Below, piece after piece: positions 1 through 8,429 of a stretch of DNA of 64,000 nt. Under the pieces are notes generated by a model. That model had not been told where the DNA came from, did not search any database, and worked only from the letters and a program-made list of their open reading frames with translations. Each line of letters begins with the position of its first letter. The first letter of the stretch is position 1. The stretch comes from Schumannella soli (lineage in GTDB: Bacteria; Actinomycetota; Actinomycetes; Actinomycetales; Microbacteriaceae): contig NZ_VHQG01000004.1 of assembly GCF_006517435.1 (NCBI RefSeq), positions 430,262 to 494,261 of the forward strand, written 5' to 3'. The position numbers and the translations under genes were made by a program.

Positions 1-9
1 GCTCGCCCG

Positions 10-1665
10 ATGACCGCCCGCGAGACAGCGGCCCACGACGTCACCGCACCCGACGCCGCACCGAGCCACGGAGCCGGAACCGGCGCTGCCGCCGACACGC
101 GCATCCCGCGCCGGCTCTACGCGCCGCTCATCATCGGCACGATCCTCAACCCGATCAACTCCTCGATCGTCGCCGTCGCCCTCGTGCCGATCGCGGCCGC
201 CTTCGGAGTGCCGGCATCCCAGTCGGCGTGGCTCGTGACCGGGCTCTACCTGGCGACCTCGGTCGGGCAGCCCCTGGCCGGTCGGCTCGTGGATGCGCTC
301 GGCGCGAAGCCCGTCTTCCTCGTCGGCGCGGCACTCACCATGCTCGCCGGCGTCATCGGAGCGGTCGCTCCCGCGTTCGGCTGGCTCATCGCGGCGCGCG
401 TGGTGCTCGGCCTCGGCACCTGCGCCGGCTACCCCTCATCGATGTCGATCGCCCGCTCGCGCACGACCGACCCGACCGCGAAGGGCGCCCGCACCCTGTT
501 GACCGTGCTCGCCGTCGCGACGCAGACGGTCGCGGTGATCGGCCCGACGCTCGGCGGCGCGCTCATCGGCGTGGGCGGATGGCCGGCGGTCTTCGCGATC
601 AACGTGCCGCTCGGACTCCTCAGCCTCGTGCTCGGCGCGCTGTTCCTGCCGTCCGCGACGCGCACGGCATCCGCAGCGCCCGCGACCTCGGCAGCGCCGG
701 ATGCTCACAACTCAGGAGAAACGCGGCCAGGTGGAGCGTTCGCCTCGTCTGAGCACGGATCTCCTGAGTTGCGTCGGGCTGGGCGGGCGACTCGCCGCGC
801 ACCCGGAGCGCCCGACGCGGACGCGAGCGGCGGCTCCGCGACGCCCGCCGCACCGCGCCGCCGCATCCGCCTCGACCTGCCCGGCCTGGCGCTGTTCATC
901 CTCGCCCTGCTGCCGCTGCTCGTCGTCATCATGGAGCCGACCGCGGGCCTCACCTGGATGCTGATCGTCGCCGTGCTCGCGGGCGCCGGCTTCGTGCTGC
1001 GCGAGCTGCGCACGACAGAGCCGTTCATCGATCTGCGCATGATCGGCGGCAACCGGGCCCTGCTGTCGACGTATGTGCGCGCGACGCTGACGGCGCTGGT
1101 CAGCTACACGTTCCTGTACGGCTTCACCCAGTGGCTCGAGCACGCGCGCGGTCTGTCTCCGGCGGCGGCGGGGCTCATCCTGCTGCCGACCTTCGCGATC
1201 GCGATCGTCGTCTCCGCCCTCACCGGACGGGTCGCGCGCCTGCGCCCGAAGCTCTCGGTCGCGGCGGCCGCGCAGCTGATCAGCTGCGTGATCATGCTGT
1301 TCGCGAGCGCGCAGAGTCCGCTCTGGATGCTGGTCGCAGCCGCCGTCGTCATGGGGGTCTCGCAGGGCCTCGCCAACGTGACGAACCAGCAGGCGCTCAT
1401 CGCCGTCGCGCCGGCCGCCCAGATGGGGTCGGCCGCCGGCATCATGCGCACCTTCTTCTACTTCGGCGCGATCCTGTCGGGCGCGGCGACGGCGCTGTTC
1501 TTCGGAGCGGCCGCCGACACCGACGGCCTGCACCGGGTCGCGATCGTCTCGATCGCCGCGAGCTCGCTGCTGCTCGTGCTCACCCTCGTCGACCGCTCGC
1601 TGCGTCCGCGCGTGGCCGCGCCCGTCCCCGCTCCCGCGACGGCGCCGTCTCCCTCGGACGCCTGA
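10..1665 (+). CDS. MFS transporter, DHA2-type (14-TM drug/H+ antiporter family)
   Basis: Integral membrane permease of 551 aa, probably a proton-driven exporter of unknown substrate. After a hydrophilic N-terminus of about 35 residues there is a hydrophobic run beginning IIGTILNPINSSIVAVALVP, the first helix typical of DHA2 transporters. GRLVDALGAKPVFLVGA, the cytoplasmic loop 2-3 motif of the MFS, follows. The total hydrophobic content fits 14 helices. The central loop (about residues 217-290) is unusually long, Ala/Pro-rich and contains a 64-bp palindromic insert. Only 9 nt precede the ATG in the window and they contain no stop, so a longer N-terminus starting upstream cannot be excluded. 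The family is clear; the substrate is not. Confidence 0.85.
   Translation: MTARETAAHDVTAPDAAPSHGAGTGAAADTRIPRRLYAPLIIGTILNPINSSIVAVALVPIAAAFGVPASQSAWLVTGLYLATSVGQPLAGRLVDALGAKPVFLVGAALTMLAGVIGAVAPAFGWLIAARVVLGLGTCAGYPSSMSIARSRTTDPTAKGARTLLTVLAVATQTVAVIGPTLGGALIGVGGWPAVFAINVPLGLLSLVLGALFLPSATRTASAAPATSAAPDAHNSGETRPGGAFASSEHGSPELRRAGRATRRAPGAPDADASGGSATPAAPRRRIRLDLPGLALFILALLPLLVVIMEPTAGLTWMLIVAVLAGAGFVLRELRTTEPFIDLRMIGGNRALLSTYVRATLTALVSYTFLYGFTQWLEHARGLSPAAAGLILLPTFAIAIVVSALTGRVARLRPKLSVAAAAQLISCVIMLFASAQSPLWMLVAAAVVMGVSQGLANVTNQQALIAVAPAAQMGSAAGIMRTFFYFGAILSGAATALFFGAAADTDGLHRVAIVSIAASSLLLVLTLVDRSLRPRVAAPVPAPATAPSPSDA
708..771. repeat. 64-bp palindromic element inserted in frame in the MFS gene
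   Basis: The 12-bp arms caactcaggaga (708-719) and tctcctgagttg (760-771) are perfect reverse complements separated by 40 nt. The element lies inside the hydrophilic central loop of the transporter and is read through in frame, adding Asn/Gly/Ser/Arg-rich residues. It resembles REP/RPE-like palindromic repeats. No second copy of the arms was found in this window. Confidence 0.6.
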
Positions 1666-1721
1666 CGCTCCGGCTCGCTCCTTCCCGCTCCTCTGTCGGG
1701 TCGACACGGTCGACGGCGATC

Positions 1722-1763
1722 GGGGTCGGGGTCAGGGTCAGGGTCGGGGTCGGGGTCGGGGTC
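1722..1763. repeat. Tandem hexamer array, 7 x (G/A)GGGTC
   Basis: Seven consecutive 6-bp units: ggggtc twice, agggtc twice, then ggggtc three times. The evenly spaced G3-G4 runs could form a G-quadruplex on the + strand. The array lies 57 bp after the stop of the MFS gene. Confidence 0.8.
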
Positions 1764-1773
1764 GGCCCATACC

Positions 1774-1841
1774 GCGGATACTGGCGCCCCGCGCCGCCGC
1801 CAGCGCCGGTGGCGACGCACCCCGCGCTCGGCAGTATCCGC
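1774..1841. repeat. 68-bp palindromic element, copy 1
   Basis: The arms gcggatactggc (1774-1785) and ggcagtatccgc (1830-1841) are inverted repeats with one mismatch and a 44-nt GC-rich core. Size and arms match the element at 2006-2073, which makes this a small repeat family rather than a chance palindrome. A further partial arm (ggcagtacc) follows at 1851. Confidence 0.65.
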
Positions 1842-2005
1842 ACCTCGCTCGGCAGTACCGGCGAAGACCGTCCGAGCCGAGCCGAGCCGCGGCGCCGAGC
1901 GTCCGGGCGCCGAACCGCCTCCGTCCCCACGATCCGTCGTCGAACACGCGACCGGAAGCGCGACCTGCGAGCGCTTTCGACTCGAGACGTCTCGCTCAGG
2001 CGTCC

Positions 2006-2073
2006 GCGGATACTGCTCACGGCGCACCCCACGGCCGCCGGTCGCCCCCGCTTCCCCGCTCGCCAGTATCCGC
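2006..2073. repeat. 68-bp palindromic element, copy 2
   Basis: The arms gcggatactg (from 2006) and cagtatccgc (to 2073) enclose a core of the same length as in copy 1, 232 bp away. The arms are conserved while the cores diverge, as seen in REP-type elements. Confidence 0.65.
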
Positions 2074-2207
2074 GAGCTCGGGCCGAGCGCGTGCACGGAA
2101 GCGGCTCGTCGAGAACGCCGCGGCACGATGCGGCTCGACGCAACCGCCGAGACGCCGCTGCGCACGCAGCCGCCGAGCACGCCGCCGCGGGCCCGCGCCG
2201 CCGCCCC

Positions 2208-3611
2208 TCACTCCATCGTGTCGAGGATCTTCACCAGCAGGTCGAAGGTCGTGAGCGGGTTGATGATCGCGAAGCGCACGACCGGCTCGCCGTGGTGCGA
2301 GCTCGGCACGACGAAGCCGATCTGGTCGTCGAGCAGCTTCTGCGACCAGCGGTCGTAGTCGGCGAGGGTCCAGCCCTCGCGGCGGAAGACGACGATCGAC
2401 AGCTGCGGGTCGCGCACGAGCGACAGCGACGGTCGGGCCGCGATCTCGTCGGCGATCCGCCGGGCGAGGCGGATGCCGTGGTCGATCGCCGCGCGGTAGC
2501 GCTCGGTGCCGTGGGTGGCGAGCGAGAACCACATCGGCAGGCCGCGGGCGCGGCGGGTGAGCTGGATGCCGAGGTCGGACGGGTTCCAGTCGGCGGCGTC
2601 GGTCAGGGTGTCGAGGTACTCGGCGTGCTGGGTGTGCGCACGCAGCGCCTGCGCCGGGTCGCGGTAGATCAGAGCGCACGCGTCGAACGGCGCGAACAGC
2701 CACTTGTGCGGGTCGACGATGAGCGAGTCGGCGTGCTCGACTCCGGCGAAGACGGGGCGCATCCCCTCGACGAGCATCGCGGCGAGGCCGTAGGCGCCGT
2801 CGATGTGCAGCCACACTCCGCGAGCACGCGTGACGGCGGCGACCGACGCGATGTCGTCGACGATGCCGAAGTTGGTGGTGCCGCCGGTTGCGACGACCGC
2901 GAAGACCGCGTCGCCGAACTCGTCGAGCGCGGCTTCGACGGCGTCGCCGTGCAGTCGCCCGTCGTCGCCGGTGGGCACGCCGACGACATCCACGTCCATG
3001 ATCTCGGCGGCGGACTTGATCGACGAGTGCGCCTCGCTGCTGCACACGACGACCCAGCGATCGGGGCGCGCGCGGCCCTCGTCGGCGAAGCGGCGGCGGA
3101 CGACGTCGCGCGCGGCGACGAGCGCCGAGAGGTTGCCGATCGTTCCGCCCTGCATGAAGACGCCGCCGGCCCCCTCGGGCAGCCCGAACTCGGCGGCGAG
3201 CCAGTGCAGCACCTCGTTCTCGGCGTACACCGCCCCGGAGCCCTCGATCCACGAGCCGCCGTAGACGGCCGAGGCCGACACGATCACGTCGAAGGCGCTG
3301 GCGGCCTTGCTCGGCGCCGAGGGGATGAAGGCGAGGTAGCCGGGGTGGTCGGTCGTGAGGCAGGCGGGGGCGAGCACGTTCTCGAACACGGCGGTCGCGC
3401 GGCGAGCACCGATGCCGTCGGTCGTGATCGTGCGGCCGGCGAGGCGGAAGAGGTCGCGCTCGGTCATGGCCTTGTCGAGCGGGATGTCGGTGCCGAGCGC
3501 GCGGCGCCGGGCGTAGTCGAGCACCTCGTCGACCGTGTCGACGGTCTCGGGCAGGATCGCGTGCATCCGCGCGGCGGGGTCGGTGCTCGTGAGATCGGCC
3601 GGATCGGTCAT
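2208..3611 (-). CDS. PLP-dependent group II decarboxylase (aromatic / diaminobutyrate decarboxylase family)
   Basis: A 467-aa fold-type I PLP enzyme that should decarboxylate an amino acid. The PLP Schiff-base lysine is K303 in VDPHKWLFAP. The ring-stacking histidine is H195 in SSEAHSSIKS, and the aspartate pairing the pyridine nitrogen is D271 in LHIDGAYG. Length fits the aromatic-L-amino-acid / tyrosine / L-2,4-diaminobutyrate decarboxylase group. The ATG at 3609-3611 overlaps the TetR stop by 4 nt (ATGA), so the two genes form one transcript. The agmatine-deiminase-like gene across the divergent promoter suggests amine metabolism, but the substrate cannot be read from the sequence. Confidence 0.88.
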   Translation of the reverse strand: MTDPADLTSTDPAARMHAILPETVDTVDEVLDYARRRALGTDIPLDKAMTERDLFRLAGRTITTDGIGARRATAVFENVLAPACLTTDHPGYLAFIPSAPSKAASAFDVIVSASAVYGGSWIEGSGAVYAENEVLHWLAAEFGLPEGAGGVFMQGGTIGNLSALVAARDVVRRRFADEGRARPDRWVVVCSSEAHSSIKSAAEIMDVDVVGVPTGDDGRLHGDAVEAALDEFGDAVFAVVATGGTTNFGIVDDIASVAAVTRARGVWLHIDGAYGLAAMLVEGMRPVFAGVEHADSLIVDPHKWLFAPFDACALIYRDPAQALRAHTQHAEYLDTLTDAADWNPSDLGIQLTRRARGLPMWFSLATHGTERYRAAIDHGIRLARRIADEIAARPSLSLVRDPQLSIVVFRREGWTLADYDRWSQKLLDDQIGFVVPSSHHGEPVVRFAIINPLTTFDLLVKILDTME

Positions 3612-4315
3612 GGGTTCTCTCCCGGGTGGTGGTCGGAGCGAGGATGCGCGGAGCGCGACGCCGGGTCGGCGTCGCCTCCGGCACTGAGGGCTGAGGGGTC
3701 GGCGCCGAGCAGCGCCGCGGCGACGCGCAGGGTGAGCGCGCGCCGGTCGGGCGCCGCCTGCCAGCGTACGAGCGAGTGGGCGTTGAGGCCGTCGATGAGG
3801 GCGAGCAGCTGCCAGGCGACCGCGTCGGCGTCGCCGGACGCCCCCGCGGCGAGGTCGAAGGACCCCTTCGCGATGCCGTCGGAGATGACGCCGGCGATCA
3901 TGGCCTGCCAGGCATCCATCTGCTCGCGCACGGCCGCGGCGAGCGCCGCGTTGCCGGTGCCGAGCGCCCAGCCCTGCACCCAGACGAGCGTGACGTCGTC
4001 GCGTCCGCCGTCGAGCACGGTGTCGATGAGCGCTCCGACGCGGCGGGCTGCCGCCGGCTCGCCGGCGAGCAGCGCGGTGACCTCGTCGAGCTCTTCGGCG
4101 ACGATCACGGCGAAGGCGGAGGCGACGAGCTCGTCCATCCCGTCGATGTAGTGCGAGACGAGTCCGGAGGCGACGCCGACGCGGGCGGCCACGGCGCGCA
4201 GGGTGAGCGCGGCGAGTCCCTGCTCGAGGGCGAGCTCGCGGGCGGCGCGCTCGATCTCCGCGCGGCGCTCGACGGGCGACTTGCGGGTGCGGGGTGCTGC
4301 GGGTGTTGACGTCAT
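3608..4315 (-). CDS. TetR/AcrR-family transcriptional regulator (BetI-like N-terminus)
   Basis: A 235-aa repressor with an N-terminal helix-turn-helix at about residues 15-60 (ELALEQGLAALTLRAVAARV followed by VSHYIDGMDELV). The helical ligand-binding domain follows. It is the first gene of a two-gene operon with the PLP decarboxylase (4-nt overlap). It is divergent from the agmatine-deiminase-like gene, with a perfect palindrome between them, so it most likely controls both directions and itself. The ligand is unknown, possibly an amine or amino acid. Confidence 0.88.
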   Translation of the reverse strand: MTSTPAAPRTRKSPVERRAEIERAARELALEQGLAALTLRAVAARVGVASGLVSHYIDGMDELVASAFAVIVAEELDEVTALLAGEPAAARRVGALIDTVLDGGRDDVTLVWVQGWALGTGNAALAAAVREQMDAWQAMIAGVISDGIAKGSFDLAAGASGDADAVAWQLLALIDGLNAHSLVRWQAAPDRRALTLRVAAALLGADPSALSAGGDADPASRSAHPRSDHHPGENP

Positions 4316-4340
4316 CGGCTCTCGTCCGTACTCTGCCCCA

Positions 4341-4360
4341 TATTGATCGCTTGATCAATA
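4341..4360. promoter_or_regulatory. Palindromic TetR operator in divergent promoter
   Basis: The sequence tattgatcgcttgatcaata has perfect 8-bp arms around a 4-nt spacer. It is AT-rich in a GC-rich setting and sits between the divergent TetR and deiminase starts. Position and symmetry fit a binding site for the adjacent TetR protein. Confidence 0.7.
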
Positions 4361-4439
4361 CCCGGTCCGAGACCCACCGGATCGACAGTCCGGCGGACGG
4401 CGACGACGCCTCCGCCGCCCGCAAGCCGAGGAGACCCCC

Positions 4440-5513
4440 ATGACCTGGCGCATGCCGGCCGAGACCCACCCCCACGAGCGCAGCTGGATGGCGTTCCCCG
4501 TCGCCGGTCAGACCCTCGGCGACACCGCCGCCGAGCGCGAGGAGTGCTACGCCGCCTGGACCGCCGTCGGCCGCGCGATCGCCGAGTTCGAGCCGCTCAC
4601 GATGGTCGTCGACCCGAGCGAGACCGCCCGCGCCCGCGACCTGCTCGGCAGCGGCGTCGAGCTGCTCGAGGCCCCGCTCGACGAGTTCTGGATGCGCGAC
4701 TTCGGCCCCAGCTTCGTGCTCGACCCCGAGCGCCCCGGCGTGCTCGGCGCGGTCGACTGGGTCTTCAACGGCTGGGGCGACCACGAGTGGTCGGACTGGG
4801 CGAAGGCAGCCGAGATCGCCCGCCTCATCGCGAGCAGCACCGGCGCCGAGCTCATCAGCTCGACGCTCGTGAACGAGGGCGGCGGCATCCACGTCGACGG
4901 CGAGGGCACCGTGCTGCTGACCGAGACGGTGCAGCTCGACCCGCGCCGCAACCGCTACGCCGACAAGGCCCGCGTCGAGGCCGAGATGCTGCGCACGATC
5001 GGCGCGACCACCCCGATCTGGCTGCCGCGCGGCCTCACCCGCGACTACGACGAGTTCGGCACGAACGGCCACGTCGACATCGTCGCGACCTTCCCCTCCC
5101 CCGGCCGCGTGCTGCTGCACGAGCAGCGCGACCCCGAGCACCCCGACCACGAGGTCTCGCGCGAGATCCGCGCGGTGCTCGCCGACGCTCGCGACGCCGC
5201 CGGGCGCGCGCTGGAGATCATCGACCTGCCCGCGCCGACGCAGATCCGCGACGAGGAGGGCATCGTCGACTTCAGCTACGTCAACCACTACGTGCTCAAC
5301 GGCGGCGTGATCGCCTGCGGCTTCGGCGACGAGAAGTCGGATGCCGAGGCGCGCGCGATCCTCGCCGACGCCTACCCGGGCCGCGAGGTCGTGACGGTGG
5401 ATGCGCGGCCGATCTTCGCGCGCGGCGGCGGCATCCACTGCATCACCCAGCAGCAGCCGGCGCTCGAGCCGGTCGGCGCGGGTTCGGGTGCCGGCACCGT
5501 CGCGGGGGCCTGA
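4440..5513 (+). CDS. Agmatine deiminase family protein (peptidyl-arginine deiminase fold)
   Basis: A 357-aa guanidino-group hydrolase; agmatine deiminases convert agmatine to N-carbamoylputrescine and ammonia. Family motifs are in order: the N-terminal HERSWMAFP, DEFWMRDFGP (D87), NEGGGIHVDGEGT (from N145), GTNGHVDIVATF (H211, D213), and the nucleophile C334 in GGGIHCITQQ. Length is normal. The start follows a good Shine-Dalgarno (gaggag). Only 4 nt separate its stop from the next ATG, so it is co-transcribed with the amidase. Substrate could be agmatine or another guanidino compound. Confidence 0.87.
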   Translation: MTWRMPAETHPHERSWMAFPVAGQTLGDTAAEREECYAAWTAVGRAIAEFEPLTMVVDPSETARARDLLGSGVELLEAPLDEFWMRDFGPSFVLDPERPGVLGAVDWVFNGWGDHEWSDWAKAAEIARLIASSTGAELISSTLVNEGGGIHVDGEGTVLLTETVQLDPRRNRYADKARVEAEMLRTIGATTPIWLPRGLTRDYDEFGTNGHVDIVATFPSPGRVLLHEQRDPEHPDHEVSREIRAVLADARDAAGRALEIIDLPAPTQIRDEEGIVDFSYVNHYVLNGGVIACGFGDEKSDAEARAILADAYPGREVVTVDARPIFARGGGIHCITQQQPALEPVGAGSGAGTVAGA

Positions 5514-5517
5514 GCCG

Positions 5518-7416
5518 ATGAGCGACCAGACCACGCCGCCCGCCGAGGACCGCGCCGCCGAGGACCCGGCGACCGCCCCCTTCGACGTCGCCGAGACGAG
5601 CATCGCCGAGCTGCGCGCCGCGCTCGAGAGCGGCGTCGTCACGAGCGTCGAGCTCGTGCGCGCCTACCTCGCCCGCATCGACGCCTACGACGGGCCGGAC
5701 ACCGCGACCGCGCTCAACGCCGTCGTCGTGCGCAATCCCGAGGCGCTCGCCGACGCGACCGCGTCGGATGCGCGCCGCGCCGCGGGCGAGACGCTCGGAC
5801 CGCTCGACGGCATCCCCTACACCGCGAAGGACAGCTACCTCGTGCGCGGCCTCACCGCCGCGGCCGGCAGCCCCGCCTTCGAGCACCTCGTCGCCCAGCG
5901 CGACGCCTTCACGATCGAGCGCCTGCGCGGCGCCGGCGCGATCTGCCTCGGACTGACGAACATGCCCCCGATGGCGAACGGCGGCATGCAGCGCGGCGTC
6001 TACGGCCGCGCCGAGAGCCCCTACAACGCCGACTTCCTCACCGCCCCCTTCGCCTCCGGGTCGTCGAACGGATCCGGCACGGCGACGGCCGCGAGCTTCG
6101 CCGCCTTCGGTCTCGGCGAGGAGACCTGGTCGAGCGGGCGCGGCCCGGCATCCAACAACGCCCTCTGCGCCTACACGCCCTCGCGCGGCGTGATCTCGAC
6201 GCGCGGCAACTGGCCGCTCGTGCCGACCATGGACGTCGTCGTGCCGCACACCCGCACGATGGCCGATCTGCTCGAGGTGCTCGACGTGATCGTCGCCGAC
6301 GACCCCGAGACGCGCGGCGACCTGTGGCGGGCGCAGCCGTGGATCGCGATCCCGGCTGCCAGCAGCGTGCGGCCGGCGTCGTACGTCGCGCTCGGCTCGG
6401 TCGCGCGCGCGACGACGCTCGCGAGCACGACGCCGGCGTTGAACGCGTCGACGGAGGCGAAGAGTTCCGCCGGCGCCGGCCCGCTCGCCGGGGCGCGCAT
6501 CGGCATCCCGACCATGTACCTCGGCACGGATCCGCTCGCGGGCACCGCCGAGAACCCGGGCATCGGCGGCCCGACCGGGCAGCGCATCCAGGCCCGCGCG
6601 AGCGTCGTCGCCCTCTGGGAGGCGGCCCGCCGCGACCTCGAGGCCGCCGGAGCCACGGTCGTCGAGACCGACTTCCCCGTCGTGTCGCGCTACGAGGGCG
6701 ACCGCCCCGGCGCGACGACGATCGCGACGGCCGGCCGGGTGAGCGCCGCCTACCTGAAGCGCGAGATCGTCGATCTCTCGGCCTGGGGCTGGCACGACTT
6801 CCTGCAGGCCAACGGCGACCCCGCCTTCGACTCGCTGGTCGGCGTCGACGGCGCGCGCATCTTCCCGCAGCCGGCGGGGGCGCTGCCCGACCGCTACACG
6901 GGCTTCGACGACGACATCGCCGACTACCCGGGCTGGGTCGCCGAGCATCCCGAGGTTCGGAGCTTCCTCGACATCCCCGAGCTCGAGGCGGGGATGCGCG
7001 GCCTCGAGCAGACGCGCCGCGACGACCTCGAGGCGTGGCTCGACGAGCAGGGTCTCGACGCGGTCGTGTTCCCCGCGGTGAGCGACGTCGGCCCCGCCGA
7101 CATGGACGTGGATGCCGCCTCCGCCGACCTGGGCTGGCGCAACGGCGTGTGGGTCGCGAACGGCAACCTCGCGATCCGGCACCTCGGCATCCCGACCGTG
7201 ACCGTGCCGATGGGCACGATGGCCGATATCGGCATGCCGGTCGGGCTCACCTTCGCCGGCCGCGCCTACGACGACACCCGGCTCCTGCAGCTCGCCGCCG
7301 CCTTCGAGGCGACGGGTGACCTGGCGACCGGCGACCTGGCGACGGGCGGCACGACGACGGGGCCCCGCCGGACCGAACCCGGCAGGACCCCGCGCCTTCT
7401 CCCCGAGGGGGACTAG
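5518..7416 (+). CDS. Amidase signature family hydrolase
   Basis: A 632-aa amidase of the Ser-cisSer-Lys class. The catalytic lysine is K104 in IPYTAKDSYL. The cis-serine region is GSSNGSG (S182/S183), and the probable nucleophile is S206 in TWSSGRGPAS. The signature is less glycine-rich than the textbook GGS form. It follows the deiminase by 4 nt and could hydrolyse a carbamoyl or amide product. Canonical N-carbamoylputrescine amidase (AguB) is nitrilase-type, so a dedicated agmatine pathway is not proven. The C-terminus carries a small TGDLATGDLATG repeat. The stop TAG shares CTAG with the stop of the convergent GH16 gene. Confidence 0.85.
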   Translation: MSDQTTPPAEDRAAEDPATAPFDVAETSIAELRAALESGVVTSVELVRAYLARIDAYDGPDTATALNAVVVRNPEALADATASDARRAAGETLGPLDGIPYTAKDSYLVRGLTAAAGSPAFEHLVAQRDAFTIERLRGAGAICLGLTNMPPMANGGMQRGVYGRAESPYNADFLTAPFASGSSNGSGTATAASFAAFGLGEETWSSGRGPASNNALCAYTPSRGVISTRGNWPLVPTMDVVVPHTRTMADLLEVLDVIVADDPETRGDLWRAQPWIAIPAASSVRPASYVALGSVARATTLASTTPALNASTEAKSSAGAGPLAGARIGIPTMYLGTDPLAGTAENPGIGGPTGQRIQARASVVALWEAARRDLEAAGATVVETDFPVVSRYEGDRPGATTIATAGRVSAAYLKREIVDLSAWGWHDFLQANGDPAFDSLVGVDGARIFPQPAGALPDRYTGFDDDIADYPGWVAEHPEVRSFLDIPELEAGMRGLEQTRRDDLEAWLDEQGLDAVVFPAVSDVGPADMDVDAASADLGWRNGVWVANGNLAIRHLGIPTVTVPMGTMADIGMPVGLTFAGRAYDDTRLLQLAAAFEATGDLATGDLATGGTTTGPRRTEPGRTPRLLPEGD

Positions 7417-8270
7417 TTCGAGTACACGCGCACGTAGTCGACCTTCATCGACTGCGGCATCTGCGTCGTGCCGTCGGGGTAGCCGGGCCACTGCCCGCCC
7501 ACGGCGACGTTGAGGATGATGAAGAACGGCTTGTCGAAGACCCACGGGTTGCCGTTGGTGTCGGCGGTCGTCCGCGTCTCGTAGACGTTGCCGTCGACCG
7601 ACCACGAGATGCGTCCCGGCGCCCAGTCGACCGCGAAGGTGTGGAAGTCATCGGCGAACGACCAGCCCTGCGGGTGCTGGTAGGTGCCGGTCGGTCCGGC
7701 CGCGCCCGAGTAGCCGGGGCCATGGATCGTGCCGTGCACGCGGTGCGGCTCGTAGCCGACGTTCTCCATGATGTCGATCTCGCCCGAGTTCGGCCATCCG
7801 ACGCTGCCGATGTCGTCGCCGAGCATCCAGAACGCCGGCCAGATGCCCTGGCCGCGCGGGATCTGGATGCGGGCCTCGACCCGGCCGTACTGCGGCTGGT
7901 ACTTGCCAGCGGTGGTGAGTCGCGCGGAGGTGTACGAGCCGTCGCCCTCTTGGCGGGCGGTGATGACGAGATTGCCGTTGCCGTCGAGCTCGGAGTTGGC
8001 GCGCGAGTCGGTGTAGTTCTGCAGTTCGCCGTTGCCCCAGCCGCCTCCACCGGTCTCGAAGTTCCAGACGTTGCCGTCGGGCGCCGAGCCCGCGGGACCG
8101 TCGAAGTCCTGCGACCAGACCAGGTTCTCGGCGTGCGCCTTCGGTGCGTTGGCGGTGCCGCTGACGGCGGATGCGGCGCCGACGGCGAGCACGGCCACCC
8201 CGGCCGCGATCGCGAACAGCGCGGGTCGACGGCGCCGAATCGCCGTCGATCTCGTGGTGCGAATCATCAT
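7413..8270 (-). CDS. Secreted glycoside hydrolase family 16 (beta-1,3-glucanase-type)
   Basis: A 285-aa exported beta-glucanase. Residues 1-47 form a signal peptide: Arg-rich n-region, the hydrophobic run LFAIAAGVAVLAVGAASA, then a cleavage region near AHA. The GH16 catalytic motif is GEIDIMENVG with nucleophile E164, D166 and acid/base E169. NFETGGGGWGNGELQNYTDS and WPAFWMLGDD are typical laminarinase-type GH16 signatures. There is no carbohydrate-binding module. The start has a good Shine-Dalgarno (aggagagg). A second ATG directly follows the first, so the start may be 3 nt shorter. Likely role: degrading beta-1,3- or mixed-linked glucans outside the cell. Confidence 0.92.
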   Translation of the reverse strand: MMIRTTRSTAIRRRRPALFAIAAGVAVLAVGAASAVSGTANAPKAHAENLVWSQDFDGPAGSAPDGNVWNFETGGGGWGNGELQNYTDSRANSELDGNGNLVITARQEGDGSYTSARLTTAGKYQPQYGRVEARIQIPRGQGIWPAFWMLGDDIGSVGWPNSGEIDIMENVGYEPHRVHGTIHGPGYSGAAGPTGTYQHPQGWSFADDFHTFAVDWAPGRISWSVDGNVYETRTTADTNGNPWVFDKPFFIILNVAVGGQWPGYPDGTTQMPQSMKVDYVRVYSN

Positions 8271-8429
8271 CGATCCTCTCCTGCGGTCTCTCCCCGAGAC
8301 CGCGGTCTTCGCACGGGGTGCGCAGTCGAGGTCCGCGCCGCGCGAGCCGGACTCCGTCGTCCGACGGTTCGACTGTAACCACTTCGGGGGTCAAGTCGCA
8401 CCCCGCTACCGCGCCCTGAAACGTTGAAA

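Larger units (their letters stand above)
1666..2207. other. Gene-free stretch with repeats
   Basis: No convincing gene is present in these 542 bp. Open frames here lack ribosome binding sites and recognisable protein content. The stretch holds a GGGGTC hexamer array and two 68-bp palindromic elements, listed separately, so it looks like a repeat-accumulating intergenic region between a rightward and a leftward gene. Confidence 0.7.

Noticed and set aside
1774..2073. CRISPR or IS remnant
   Set aside because: Only two palindromic copies with unlike cores, no target-site duplication identified and no transposase fragment; better described as REP-like elements.
1131..4151. A 1006-codon open frame on the + strand
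   Set aside because: Arg/Gly/Ala-rich translation without a recognisable domain. It runs through the MFS end, the repeat region and antisense to the PLP decarboxylase and TetR genes; a typical GC-rich shadow frame.
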